A stretch of 38,397 bases of DNA from Stieleria tagensis (lineage in GTDB: Bacteria; Planctomycetota; Planctomycetia; Pirellulales; Pirellulaceae), in contig NZ_JAMYFE010000059.1 of NCBI RefSeq assembly GCF_024129865.1, positions 1 through 38,397 of the forward strand. The letters run 5' to 3'. The notes beneath the pieces were generated by a model that saw only the letters and a program-made list of their open reading frames with translations, was not told the origin of the DNA and did not search any database. A program made the position numbers and the translations under genes. Shown piece after piece: positions 1-8,544 of the stretch (its first letter is position 1; the number at the start of each line of letters is the position of its first letter).

Positions 1-5
1 TGCAT

Positions 6-118
6 AAGCGCAACTTCAAAGAGCGTCAGCGAGGGATTGAGCCGTTTGACGGGATCCCTCGCTGACGCGTCGGGTAAGGAAAAACCAATCCCCACACAAA
101 GGCAGCTATCGAAAACTT
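6..118. repeat. Dispersed intergenic repeat with perfect 15-bp inverted arms (copy 1)
   Basis: The arms GCGTCAGCGAGGGAT (23-37) and ATCCCTCGCTGACGC (54-68) are exact reverse complements around a 16-base loop. The flanks (AAGCGCAACT before, CGTCGGGTAA and a CCCCAC-containing tail after) recur in the same order and orientation near 37744-37864, so this is a dispersed element and not just a terminator. The rest of 1-272 shows no convincing gene; the reading frames there are shadows. Similar palindromes between genes are a habit of planctomycete genomes (general knowledge). Whether it also ends transcription of an upstream gene outside the window cannot be seen. Confidence 0.75.
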
Positions 119-272
119 GTCGCTTGGCCGCCTGGCTGGAACCATCACAAAAGCGATCCCGACAGCAGGAACAACCGGGAGTGAGGCCAATTGCTTAGAT
201 AAATCGGTCGACTTTGCGCGTCTACATTCGCAGCGCCACTCCGAGCCCACCACCATCTGAGCGAGTTTCTCA

Positions 273-2432
273 ATGAACGCCGTCACCGGACTCCTTCTAC
301 GTTCATTTTTGATTCTCACCTGCATGGGACTCTCTAGCTGGGCGGCAGAACCCAATCCTGGTTCGGGAACCGTCACAGTGACCATCAACGACCCGCACGC
401 AAAGGTGGTTGCCGGAGCCACTGTGTCGGTGCTGAAGTGGACGGGTAATTGGAAACAGGTCCTCCAGCGGCGGACGACCGACTCGGCCGGCAAGGTCACG
501 CTGGACAGCCTGCCAATCGACACCAACCTTGCCGTGCATGTCTCCTCAGCGGCTCATGCGAACACGATGCACAAACTCGTTTTCGCCACGCCAATCGTCC
601 AAGAAATGACGGTGATTGTTGCACCGCCGGCAACCGGGGCAATCAAGATTGTCGATCCCGATGGAAAGCCCATTCCAGGTGCGATGATCCAGCGATTGGA
701 AATCACCGATCGGAATGAGGTTTTGAATTACATCCGTTCGGCAGACGCAGGCTCGCTCGGGTTCGATCTGCAACCGAGTGATTCCCAGGGACGACTGACG
801 CTGCCGCCGCTGCCGGACGGGGCGCGGCTAAAGGTGGTGCTGTTGCATCCGGATTGGCGACCAGCGCAAATCGAAGATTTGATTGTAGCCGATCAAACGC
901 TGGCCACCGTGACGATGCAGCCTGGCGTTCGGCTGAGCGTTGACTTGCTCGATGTCAACGGTCAACCGCAAGCTCTTGATCCCCAACAGGCGGAGATTCG
1001 AATGATTGAATTTCAATCCGAGAAACGTGACGGGTCAGTCCAGCATCGATTCACGATTCGTGACAATCAGATCCAGTTCACGGTCTGTCCGCTTCAGTAC
1101 GACCGGCTGATCATTCAAATGGACGACTACTTTGTCACTCCAAATTTGATGCACGCTGCCGAACTACCTTCACCCGAATTGGATTTCACTAGTGGCGTCG
1201 AAAAAACGATCCGATTGAATGTACGCCCCAAAGTCCGGGCAACCGGCAAGGTGATCGATGCTGATGGAAAACCAATGGCCGGCGTCGCAATGTTTTCGTC
1301 GATTGACGCGCTCTCGGCACAATGGCCCGCGATTGACCCGGCGGCAGATCTCCCCCAGCAGACTCGGTGGTTGACCGAAATGCGGCGTAAGTGGTCGTCC
1401 GGTGGTGACGCGGAGACCGATGCCGATGGAAACTACGAGATCCAACTGGCAGCTGGATCCGCTCGCGTCGAGTGCATTCAGATGGGGTATTTCTGTCGAC
1501 CTGAGTTTGTTGAATTCGAAGCCTCGGCCACCGGAACGGTGGTACCGACATTCAAATTGCATCCGGTTCCGGTTCTCCGCGGTGTGGTCAACGATTCAGG
1601 TGGCAAACCAGTTGCCGGTGCGATGGTGCGAATGCGCAGCACCGGCCGCGGCGATGCAGAGCCCTGTGGAATGACCGATGACGCGGGCGCTTTTGAATTG
1701 AAGATGACTCGAATCCCCTATCGGCTGAATGCCGAAGGCTTAGTGGACAATGTGTCTGTGGTTGCGATGGATGTAAAACGTAATCTCGGCGGAATCAGCA
1801 CCGTTGATGTGACCGATTCGGCGGCAACCAACCAAATGGTGATTACGGTCGGGCCGCAACCGGTCGATTGGATTTTCCAACCTCAACCCGATTTGCCGGC
1901 GATTGATCCAACCTGGATCGCCAGTTGGACGCAGCAGGTCGAACAGGGAAGATCGCTGTACACCGCCGGAATGCCAGGTATGACGCCTCCGAATCTGGCG
2001 ACCGGAACTTGGTTGAATAGTCCCGCGAAAAGTTTAGATGACTTCCGAGGTCAATTTGTCTTGCTGGATTTTTGGTTCATCGGTTGCGGCCCTTGCGTCC
2101 GAGATCAGCCCACGGTCAAGACCGCCCATCAGTTGTTCACGGATCTCGGTTGCACTGTGATCGCAGTGCATCGAACCGGCAGCACGCCGGACGAAGTCCG
2201 TGACTATGCCAACGCCAACGGAATGACTTACCCGATCGTCGTTGACGATGCCAACGGGACGATCACGGATCAGTATCGTAAACTGGGGGTGGTCGGTTTT
2301 CCCAGCTACATTCTGATTGGCCCCGACGGAACGATCGTTCATAACGATGCGACGATGATGCCGCCGTCTCTGCGTCGATTCAAACTGGAACGGATCTACC
2401 AAGCGATTCGCCAGGCTGCGGTAGCGGAGTGA
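273..2432 (+). CDS. Secreted thioredoxin-fold protein with carboxypeptidase-regulatory-like repeats
   Basis: This 719-residue protein begins with a signal peptide (hydrophobic core about residues 8-24, Ala-rich cleavage region near WAAEP). Residues about 30-520 hold several beta-rich segments of the CarboxypepD_reg/Ig-like kind, each with a D-x-x-G-K-P-x-x-G-A/V-x-V/M pattern (for example GKPIPGAMI, GKPMAGVAM, GKPVAGAMV). The last about 150 residues are a TlpA/redoxin-type thioredoxin domain with the CGPC active site at Cys605/Cys608 and a GFPSY cis-Pro loop near the end. Family knowledge suggests a periplasmic or surface thiol-disulfide role; the substrate is unknown. The ATG at 273 precedes the signal peptide. 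It stands alone, convergent with the rhomboid gene. Confidence 0.85.
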   Translation: MNAVTGLLLRSFLILTCMGLSSWAAEPNPGSGTVTVTINDPHAKVVAGATVSVLKWTGNWKQVLQRRTTDSAGKVTLDSLPIDTNLAVHVSSAAHANTMHKLVFATPIVQEMTVIVAPPATGAIKIVDPDGKPIPGAMIQRLEITDRNEVLNYIRSADAGSLGFDLQPSDSQGRLTLPPLPDGARLKVVLLHPDWRPAQIEDLIVADQTLATVTMQPGVRLSVDLLDVNGQPQALDPQQAEIRMIEFQSEKRDGSVQHRFTIRDNQIQFTVCPLQYDRLIIQMDDYFVTPNLMHAAELPSPELDFTSGVEKTIRLNVRPKVRATGKVIDADGKPMAGVAMFSSIDALSAQWPAIDPAADLPQQTRWLTEMRRKWSSGGDAETDADGNYEIQLAAGSARVECIQMGYFCRPEFVEFEASATGTVVPTFKLHPVPVLRGVVNDSGGKPVAGAMVRMRSTGRGDAEPCGMTDDAGAFELKMTRIPYRLNAEGLVDNVSVVAMDVKRNLGGISTVDVTDSAATNQMVITVGPQPVDWIFQPQPDLPAIDPTWIASWTQQVEQGRSLYTAGMPGMTPPNLATGTWLNSPAKSLDDFRGQFVLLDFWFIGCGPCVRDQPTVKTAHQLFTDLGCTVIAVHRTGSTPDEVRDYANANGMTYPIVVDDANGTITDQYRKLGVVGFPSYILIGPDGTIVHNDATMMPPSLRRFKLERIYQAIRQAAVAE

Positions 2433-2514
2433 ATTTCAGCCGGCCAGCGCCATCTTGGGAAGCAAATAAAACGTCCGCACACCGGATTGTTGATTTAAAT
2501 AGCCGGTCGCAAGT

Positions 2515-2591
2515 TGGTGTGGAGGATTTATCCGACCGGCTTTATTCTTCGCAGAAGACCGTCACTCGAGTCGGATAAATCCTCCACACCA
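2515..2591. terminator. Long perfect inverted repeat (22-bp arms) between convergent genes
   Basis: Positions 2515-2536 and 2570-2591 are exact reverse complements over 22 bases (left arm begins TGGTGTGGAGGATTT). They enclose a 33-base loop that holds a smaller CTTC-GCA-GAAG hairpin. It sits between the stops of the thioredoxin-fold gene (2432, +) and the rhomboid gene (2640, -), where a bidirectional terminator would be expected. There is no clear U tract and the stem is far longer than a usual terminator, so a mobile palindromic (REP/MITE-like) element is an equally good reading. Confidence 0.6.
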
Positions 2592-2639
2592 GCGCCGTTG
2601 AAGTTGCCAATGTCAATCCTGCTGACGACCAAGACGACG

Positions 2640-4007
2640 TTAGCTCGGTGCCGATGAACCACCGCGTGCCGATTGCAATAGCTGGTCACGTTTGTGCAGA
2701 CGTTGACGCTTTGCTTCGTCGATGGCAACGCCTTCGCTATGGCTGATCTTTTCCAACGTTGCAATCGCTTGATCGGGACGTTTCAAGATTCGCAGCTGAA
2801 TTTGCGCGAGTCGCAAGCAAGCATCGTCGGCCATCGGTCCACGCGCATTGGTGATGATTGCTAACGGTCGAATGGCGTTGACCCATTGTTTTTCCTGGCC
2901 CAGCGCGACGGCGTAACGCATCAGCGTCTGTTCGGACAGTCCGGCAGCGATCTGTAACGAATCGAGTCGCAGGAATGCTTGTTGTGCGGCAGCCAGGTTT
3001 TGTGACTGCAGGCACTGACGCAGTACAAATGCGAGTCGATTGAATTCGGCATGCGCCTGACATTTTTCCGCAATCTCCGCCGCACTCGGCGGTGCGTTTT
3101 TCCGCTTGCGAATTTTGGGTGCGACCGCTGCAGCGGTGCGACTCTTGGGACGACTGTCGGCTGGCTTCTTTGCTTGCGGTGTGGATGCGAGTCCGATCGT
3201 GCGACTGGCGGAAACATCGCCGCCGGTCAATGCCAGCGCGGTCGCCACAGGGTTTTCTACTTCGTTGGTTTGATCTTCGTCGCGTTGACGCTGCTTTTCG
3301 CCATACAGCAATGGATACTGTTGCAACCAAGGGTTGCGCGAAATCAAATCCCAACCCTCGCAATCCACCGTGTCGGTGCGCAACATGTAGATCGCGATCG
3401 GGAATCCGGCCAGCGCGCCCAGTGTGTGCCCCATCGCGCCGGACATACTGAATCCAGATAGCACCAAACTGATCAGATCCAATGCGATGAAGAAGCAACT
3501 GAACGTGATGATCCGCGCCTCAAAGGTTCCCATCAACGGATACATGATGAAATACAGGCACTCCATTTCATTTTCTGGAGCCCAAACCAGTGCGATCACC
3601 ATCAGCCCCGAAATGACACCGGACGCTCCGAGTGCGTTGCCTTCGTCGCCCATTAGATACATGGGCACTTGAGCCACGGCGCCGATTAGAATGCAAATCC
3701 CCAAATAGATAGCAGCAAAACGCAAGTTTCCGGCCTTGCCTTCGACCACCAATCCGAACACGAACAGAAAGAACATGTTGCCGAACAGATGAAAGAAATC
3801 GGCATGCATGAAATTCCCCGTCAACCACTGCAGCGGGTTGATTTGGTTGAACTGAAACGTCAACCATTCGATCTGTTCGGGTTCCAGATTGCCCAGCATC
3901 ACTTGCAAGGTTGTTGCGCAAAACACCACGATGTTGGTGACGATGATCGATGCAGTGACGATCGGCCAGTGATAGAGTGGCGCGTCAGTGCTGTAGGGAA
4001 TGATCAT
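2640..4007 (-). CDS. Rhomboid-family intramembrane serine protease with a cytosolic C-terminal extension
   Basis: The first about 210 of 455 residues form a six- or seven-helix rhomboid domain. The catalytic serine is Ser129 in GASG and the catalytic histidine is His194 in GHTLGALAGF. His68, His73 and Asn77 (HLFGN) supply the usual conserved polar residues of TM2. Rhomboids cut transmembrane helices of substrate proteins. Residues about 225-455 are soluble: a variable, Lys/Arg/Ala-rich linker, then helical TPR-like segments (from QAHAEFNRLAFVLRQC on), which may recruit substrate. It follows the OleC-like gene by 48 bases on the same strand and probably ends that operon. The substrate cannot be inferred. 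Confidence 0.88.
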   Translation of the reverse strand: MIIPYSTDAPLYHWPIVTASIIVTNIVVFCATTLQVMLGNLEPEQIEWLTFQFNQINPLQWLTGNFMHADFFHLFGNMFFLFVFGLVVEGKAGNLRFAAIYLGICILIGAVAQVPMYLMGDEGNALGASGVISGLMVIALVWAPENEMECLYFIMYPLMGTFEARIITFSCFFIALDLISLVLSGFSMSGAMGHTLGALAGFPIAIYMLRTDTVDCEGWDLISRNPWLQQYPLLYGEKQRQRDEDQTNEVENPVATALALTGGDVSASRTIGLASTPQAKKPADSRPKSRTAAAVAPKIRKRKNAPPSAAEIAEKCQAHAEFNRLAFVLRQCLQSQNLAAAQQAFLRLDSLQIAAGLSEQTLMRYAVALGQEKQWVNAIRPLAIITNARGPMADDACLRLAQIQLRILKRPDQAIATLEKISHSEGVAIDEAKRQRLHKRDQLLQSARGGSSAPS

Positions 4008-4055
4008 GGCTGTGTCGCATCATGAACCGTGGCTGGTGAGTGAACGGATCATACA

Positions 4056-5771
4056 TTATCGCAGCGCGCGTCGCGAATTTCCCGCCTGATTCAATTCCGC
4101 GGCCAGTTGCTCTCGAAAGATCTTGCTGTTGTGGCGAATGTCCACCGGCAGGGGGCGGTCGCGAATCACGACTTGATCGATCGATCCGGTCAGCGGATTT
4201 CGTTTGGCCAAATCCAACAACTCGTCAGTCAGACGTTTGATCTGCGGCTGAGAACCGCTGGGAAATTCGGTGGTCGGTTCGATCATCATCACCGGCGTTT
4301 GGTTGCCCGGTTCGCCGCGGCCGACCAACGCCGAACGGTAGACGTCCGGGTGCGTATTGAAAACGGCTTCGCAGGGGACCGTGAACCAGGTGCGTTTTCC
4401 ACAGCTGACGCGATGGGCTTTGCGGCCGCAGAACCAAAACCTGTCTTGGGCATCCAAATAGCCGACATCACCCATCCGATGCCAAACGTCCTGGCCGTCG
4501 CGGACTTTGTGCATCGCATTTTGGTCGCTGCGGACCACGTACTTTCGTGTCACCATCGGACCGGTCACCATCAGTTCGCCGATCTTTCCCTGCGGCATTT
4601 CACGCGTCTGGTCCAGCGATTCCAAAGGGCCGTCATCAATCTCGATAATCCGCCAGCGGACACCCTCGAATCGAGTGCCGACACAAACGCCTTTGCCTTT
4701 GGATGCTGCTGGCCCGGTTTCCGAAATCACTTCACGCGATTCAATCGAAGCAATCGGCAGCGCCTCGGTGGAACCGTAGGGTGTAAAAATTTCGGCATCC
4801 GTTGCGATCAGTTCACGCAACTTGGCCATCGTTGATGCTGGCACCGGTGCGCCCGCCGACAGGACCCGGCGCAGCGTCGGAAACGGTTGTTTGACTTGGT
4901 TTTGTTCGCACCAGCGGACCACGGTGTTCCACAAAGCGGGCGATCCGAACGCCTGGTCGACCTCCCATTGTTTTGCCGCTTCGATCAGTCGCCGCGGGTC
5001 AACCTCCGCCGGACGCGTGGGATCCATATCGGGAATGATCGTCGTCACCCCCATCACCGCGTCGAACAACCCAAACAAGGGAAAGCAGGCTAGATCGCGT
5101 GATCCACGGTGAATGTCGTATCGTTCACGGATGCGATCGATTTGCGCATGAAAGGTCGCGTGGCTGTATAGCACACCCTTGGGCGGTCCAGTGCTGCCAG
5201 TGGTGAAAATGATCGCCGCCGGATCGGGGCGATTGATGATCGGCAACATGTCGTCACGTTCCGATTCGGGAACCGACTCACCCAATGCGATGATTTGATC
5301 CAACGATTGACCGCCCCAGAAATAGCGCCGCCCCACCGTCACGTTCCAAACCGCATCCGGAAATCGACGTCGCAAAACGGTACGAATCGCTTGGGCTTTG
5401 GGGATTCCGACAAAACCATCGGGACGTGCGTCGGCCAGACATTGGACCAGGTGTTTGCGTCCGATACCGGGATCGATCAAGACCACGACGGCGCCCGTCT
5501 TCAAAAGTGCGAACACCAGTTCAATGAAGGGGGCGCCAAAGGGGACCAACATCGCCAGCCGCATCCCCGGCCGTACACCCCAACGCACCAAACCCCGTGC
5601 GATCGCACTGCTGCGGTCATCCAAATTTTTAAACGTCGTCAATGCATAGTCGCGACTGCCGTCGGCGGCGACCGGTCCGTTCGGCTGGGCAATCGCAATC
5701 GCCCCCGGGGCCAACGAAGTGACCAAGCGTAGCCGCGAGGCGACGTTTCCATCTCGGACGGGGTTATTCAT
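4056..5771 (-). CDS. OleC-like AMP-dependent acyl ligase (olefin beta-lactone synthetase family)
   Basis: This is an ANL-superfamily adenylating enzyme of 571 residues. The nucleotide-binding motif TTGSTGPPKG lies at 190-199, followed by FTPYGSTE and the WHRMGD...FWFCGRKAHRV hinge region. Stretches such as VLIDPGIGRKHLVQCL, VTVGRRYFWGG and the PxFxLFD/VxTxIPDMDxTRPAxVDP region resemble OleC, which converts beta-hydroxy acids to beta-lactones in long-chain olefin synthesis. The label is from memory of the family. No oleA, oleB or oleD is in this window, so the substrate is open. I place the start at ATG 5771, overlapping the upstream ATP-grasp stop by 8 bases (ATGAATAA), which suggests translational coupling; an upstream in-frame start would extend it to 5831. 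Confidence 0.82.
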   Translation of the reverse strand: MNNPVRDGNVASRLRLVTSLAPGAIAIAQPNGPVAADGSRDYALTTFKNLDDRSSAIARGLVRWGVRPGMRLAMLVPFGAPFIELVFALLKTGAVVVLIDPGIGRKHLVQCLADARPDGFVGIPKAQAIRTVLRRRFPDAVWNVTVGRRYFWGGQSLDQIIALGESVPESERDDMLPIINRPDPAAIIFTTGSTGPPKGVLYSHATFHAQIDRIRERYDIHRGSRDLACFPLFGLFDAVMGVTTIIPDMDPTRPAEVDPRRLIEAAKQWEVDQAFGSPALWNTVVRWCEQNQVKQPFPTLRRVLSAGAPVPASTMAKLRELIATDAEIFTPYGSTEALPIASIESREVISETGPAASKGKGVCVGTRFEGVRWRIIEIDDGPLESLDQTREMPQGKIGELMVTGPMVTRKYVVRSDQNAMHKVRDGQDVWHRMGDVGYLDAQDRFWFCGRKAHRVSCGKRTWFTVPCEAVFNTHPDVYRSALVGRGEPGNQTPVMMIEPTTEFPSGSQPQIKRLTDELLDLAKRNPLTGSIDQVVIRDRPLPVDIRHNSKIFREQLAAELNQAGNSRRALR

Positions 5772-6756
5772 GGCCTGGCTTTTTTGATTCGTCTTGAAGC
5801 GTTTGAATGACACAGTCCGCAATCGATTCATCGATCACGCTTTGAGCGGCTTTCCATCCCGGAATCGCATTGACCTCTAAAAACAGATCCGGGCCGTCAC
5901 GATTGTCGATGATATCGACCGATGCGAACACCAGCCCCATCATTCGCGCGATCCTTAAAACACTTGATTCGAGTTCGCTGGAAACGTCGATTCGCTTTGA
6001 ACGTGCTCCGGCGCCCACATTGGTGCGGAAACACCGCTCGTTTTCTCGACGAATGCCAAACACACGTTCGCCGACAACCAGCAACCGTGTGTCGCGGCCG
6101 CCGGGAGGAACGAAGGCCTGAATCTGAAACACGGCATCGAGTTGGTCTAGCGTCGAAAAAGTGTACCAGGCGAGTTGTCGGTCGGTGATCCGCATCACGC
6201 CATGGCCTTCGCCGCCAAAGATCGGTTTGACAATACAGTCACCACCGAGTGAATCGAATGCCGCAATCGCTTCGCCGCGCGATTGCACCACACAGGTCGG
6301 CGGGGTCGGATAGCCCGCGGCCGTCAGTCGAGCCAGGGTGGCAAATTTGTCAATCGACCACTCCAACGAACGCGGCGGATTGATGATCGGGACCCGATCC
6401 ACCAGTCCGTCCGCGATGGCGTGCAGGGTCGCCAATCGAAACGTGATTTTCTCTAGCGATCCGGCCGGCATGGTGCGAGTCAATATCGCGTCATAGCCGC
6501 CCAACAACCGGCCTTGTCCGGACAACTCAATTGCCGTCTTCGAACCCAGCCCAGTTGTCGTCGGGTCGTTTGCTGTGCTGGTTAACGCTGTGCTGATCGA
6601 GGCTGTGCTGATCGAGGCCGCAAGTGATTCATAGGGCACGATGTCGAATTGGTGTCCACGAGCCTGTGCCGCGCTGCGCAACTGGTCTGCATGCCAACCG
6701 GTCGGGCAGCCGAGCATCAGAAAACGCTGTGCTCTGCAGCTTTCGTTATCAGTCAT
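5764..6756 (-). CDS. RimK-type ATP-grasp ligase, probable tetrahydromethanopterin-pathway glutamate ligase
   Basis: The 330-residue protein has an ATP-grasp fold: nucleotide Lys177 in IVKPIFGGEGHG, a PGGRDTRLLVVG segment about 218-229, and metal-binding Glu294/Asn296 in LEVNAIPGW. ATP-grasp enzymes of the RimK/MptN group add glutamate to carboxylates. Direct overlap with mch (ATGA, 6753-6756) points to the tetrahydromethanopterin C1 pathway; in Methylorubrum a RimK-like gene (orf5) sits next to mch. The assignment to cofactor glutamylation is inference. Residues about 50-65 form a Ser/Thr/Ala-rich loop encoded by three 15-base tandem units (6572-6616), unlike the rest of the domain. Confidence 0.82.
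   Translation of the reverse strand: MTDNESCRAQRFLMLGCPTGWHADQLRSAAQARGHQFDIVPYESLAASISTASISTALTSTANDPTTTGLGSKTAIELSGQGRLLGGYDAILTRTMPAGSLEKITFRLATLHAIADGLVDRVPIINPPRSLEWSIDKFATLARLTAAGYPTPPTCVVQSRGEAIAAFDSLGGDCIVKPIFGGEGHGVMRITDRQLAWYTFSTLDQLDAVFQIQAFVPPGGRDTRLLVVGERVFGIRRENERCFRTNVGAGARSKRIDVSSELESSVLRIARMMGLVFASVDIIDNRDGPDLFLEVNAIPGWKAAQSVIDESIADCVIQTLQDESKKPGHE
6572..6616. repeat. Three 15-bp tandem repeats inside the ATP-grasp gene
   Basis: GCTGTGCTGATCGAG occurs twice in tandem (6587-6601, 6602-6616), after a diverged unit GCTGTGCTGGTTAAC (6572-6586). Fifteen bases is five codons, so gain or loss of a unit keeps the frame. It encodes a Ser/Thr/Ala-rich insertion in the N-terminal lobe of the ligase, likely a surface loop. 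Confidence 0.85.
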
Positions 6757-7730
6757 GTCGTAAACGACTCACGCATGATTTCAGGCTCGATGCGACCGGC
6801 GGCAAATGATCGGCCACTACGCAGATTGTGAAACCGAACCACAGCGGGACTGAATAGGGTCGAATCGACTTTGTAAAAATCATGATCGTAGCTGGCGAAG
6901 ATCTCTTTGAACGGTCGGCCATGATCCGGCGAAGCAGAGCTGGGGGCTTGATCCAACACCGACTCAATGGAGTGGTCTGGACAATCCACCCAAAGCGTGA
7001 CTTCGGCACCGTACAACATCGCATCGTTAGTCCGCCCGATGCCCGCGATGCTTTGGCCCGGCTTGGCCGGCGGAGGCAGCGGCGCCGTCCCGCTGGCCGA
7101 AACCACTTGGGTCACATCGAAGCGGAGGGCATGTAATTTGTGCATCGCCGTTTCCACGCTACGAGCGACGATCTGGATCGAACCAGCGATTGAGGTGCTC
7201 GGCGCCAGACCGATCGTCAGCTGTTTTGTTTCGACATCACATTCGTGAGCGATCTTTTCGATCGCATCGGCCGGCGGCAACGCGTCGGCTTCAATCACGC
7301 CACAGGCAAGGTCGGTTTCTGTCTCCACCAACTGCAGATCGATCAGCACCTCTTCTTTCCCTCGCAGCAATCGCATCGGACCGCTTCCCATCGCAAAATA
7401 GTCTTCGGTCGACACCGGCCAACCTGCGTACTGGCACCCCAAGCAACTCAACACGGGCGCGTCGGTGTGAATGTGAACGGCGTTGGCCACCGAAAAAATC
7501 GCTGCGTCACATGCTGACAACCTCAGTTCGGACAATCCCCCCATGCATGCTTGGGCAAGCGCTCGACCGGATCGTAGTGAACCGGGTGTCTGCAATCCAA
7601 AATCGATCACCGTGGCCCCCGCGATGGTATGGGCGCGAACGCGTGCCAATCGGTCGGCGCGACAGGCCAGCAGTTGATCGCGTGCGGAGCGATTCGGCGA
7701 GTGATTCGATTCGGCAATGGGGTCGTGCAT
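6753..7730 (-). CDS. mch: Methenyltetrahydromethanopterin cyclohydrolase
   Basis: The 325-residue sequence carries signatures of Mch: CQYAGW (99-104), AMGSGPMR (113-120) and GRTNDAMLYG (228-237). Mch interconverts methenyl- and formyl-tetrahydromethanopterin in the cytosolic C1 pathway used for formaldehyde oxidation or detoxification. Tetrahydromethanopterin C1 genes are known from planctomycetes as well as methanogens and methylotrophs. It is the first gene of a minus-strand operon followed by the ATP-grasp ligase (4-base overlap), the OleC-like ligase and the rhomboid gene. It is divergent from def, with 176 bases between them. The other pathway genes (fae, mtd, fhc) are not in this window. 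Confidence 0.93.
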   Translation of the reverse strand: MHDPIAESNHSPNRSARDQLLACRADRLARVRAHTIAGATVIDFGLQTPGSLRSGRALAQACMGGLSELRLSACDAAIFSVANAVHIHTDAPVLSCLGCQYAGWPVSTEDYFAMGSGPMRLLRGKEEVLIDLQLVETETDLACGVIEADALPPADAIEKIAHECDVETKQLTIGLAPSTSIAGSIQIVARSVETAMHKLHALRFDVTQVVSASGTAPLPPPAKPGQSIAGIGRTNDAMLYGAEVTLWVDCPDHSIESVLDQAPSSASPDHGRPFKEIFASYDHDFYKVDSTLFSPAVVRFHNLRSGRSFAAGRIEPEIMRESFTT

Positions 7731-7768
7731 CAGCAGGCTGCGGCGGTGATTCAGCGGCGAAGTGGCGA

Positions 7769-7782
7769 GCGACGATCGTCGC
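7769..7782. promoter_or_regulatory. 14-bp perfect palindrome between mch and def
   Basis: GCGACGATCGTCGC is a perfect 14-base palindrome with no loop. It lies in the 176-base region between the divergent starts of mch (7730) and def (7907), so it could be an operator. A palindrome of this length can occur by chance in GC-rich DNA, and no promoter elements could be placed firmly around it. Confidence 0.25.
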
Positions 7783-7906
7783 CAAAGAAACGGATGATGT
7801 CGAGAGGGTGGGGGCGGTCGGTGGATACCCGAATGACAAAACGCACTCGATTCGTCATCTTGTAGCGATTGTTGAACCCTCCGTTGCCGCCACCGCGTCT
7901 CATGTC

Positions 7907-8491
7907 ATGCCGCTAGAAGTCATCTTTTACCCCCATCCGACACTCCGCTTTGTCAGCCAACCGATCAAGCGAGTCGATGGTGATTTGCTGAAAATTGCCG
8001 ACGAAATGCTGGACTTGATGTACGAATCCAAAGGCGTCGGGCTGGCAGCCAATCAAGTCGGCCTGCCGCTGCGGATGTTTGTTGCCAACCCGACCGGTGA
8101 ACGTGGCAGTGGCGAAGAATACGTGATCCTAAATCCCGAAGTGCAGCGACCCAAAGGATCCGAGACCGCGCAAGAAGGCTGTCTCAGCCTGCCCGGCGTC
8201 AACGGCGACGTGATTCGCCCCAAATCGATCCGTCTGAGCGCCTACGATATCAAAGGCAATCCGATCGAATCCACTTTCGAAGGCTTCTTGGCGCGGATTT
8301 TTCTGCACGAGATCGACCATCTCGACGGCACCCTGTTCTTCGACCGAATGGGCGACCAAGCGGTACTGGATCTGCAGGGTGGGCTGGATGTCTTGGAAAC
8401 CGATTTCCGCTCCAAGCAATCCACCGGCTTGATTCCGGCCGATGATCAATTGATCGAACAATTGTCGGTCTGGACGAAAAAGTACTGCTAA
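7907..8491 (+). CDS. def: Peptide deformylase
   Basis: This is a 194-residue enzyme with all three deformylase motifs: GVGLAANQVG (Gln50), EGCLSLPG (Cys92) and HEIDHLDG (His134, Glu135, His138). Cys92 and the two histidines bind the metal, and Glu135 is the catalytic base. It removes the formyl group from nascent proteins. The frame is open far upstream to 7190, but that part runs antisense through mch. The protein family starts at the MPLEVIFYPHPTLR segment, so ATG 7907 is chosen. It is followed 53 bases later by fmt, the classical def-fmt pairing. Confidence 0.95.
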   Translation: MPLEVIFYPHPTLRFVSQPIKRVDGDLLKIADEMLDLMYESKGVGLAANQVGLPLRMFVANPTGERGSGEEYVILNPEVQRPKGSETAQEGCLSLPGVNGDVIRPKSIRLSAYDIKGNPIESTFEGFLARIFLHEIDHLDGTLFFDRMGDQAVLDLQGGLDVLETDFRSKQSTGLIPADDQLIEQLSVWTKKYC

Positions 8492-8528
8492 ACAGGTTGG
8501 TGAAACACTGCGCCGCCGCCCCATCACT

Positions 8529-8532
8529 GGAG
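8529..8532 (+). promoter_or_regulatory. Shine-Dalgarno GGAG deciding a GTG start for fmt
   Basis: GGAG lies 12 bases before GTG 8545, from where the protein begins RLILMGTGPFAVPSF as formyltransferases do. The alternative start at 8497 would add 16 residues without family likeness. Confidence 0.5.
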
Positions 8533-8544
8533 CTCCTAAACACC

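Noticed and set aside
26-526. 166-codon minus frame at the left edge
   Set aside because: It overlaps the signal peptide and first domain of the plus-strand thioredoxin-fold gene and the palindromic repeat; no family likeness.
7190-7906. Upstream extension of the def frame
   Set aside because: It runs antisense through mch and beyond the family's normal N terminus.
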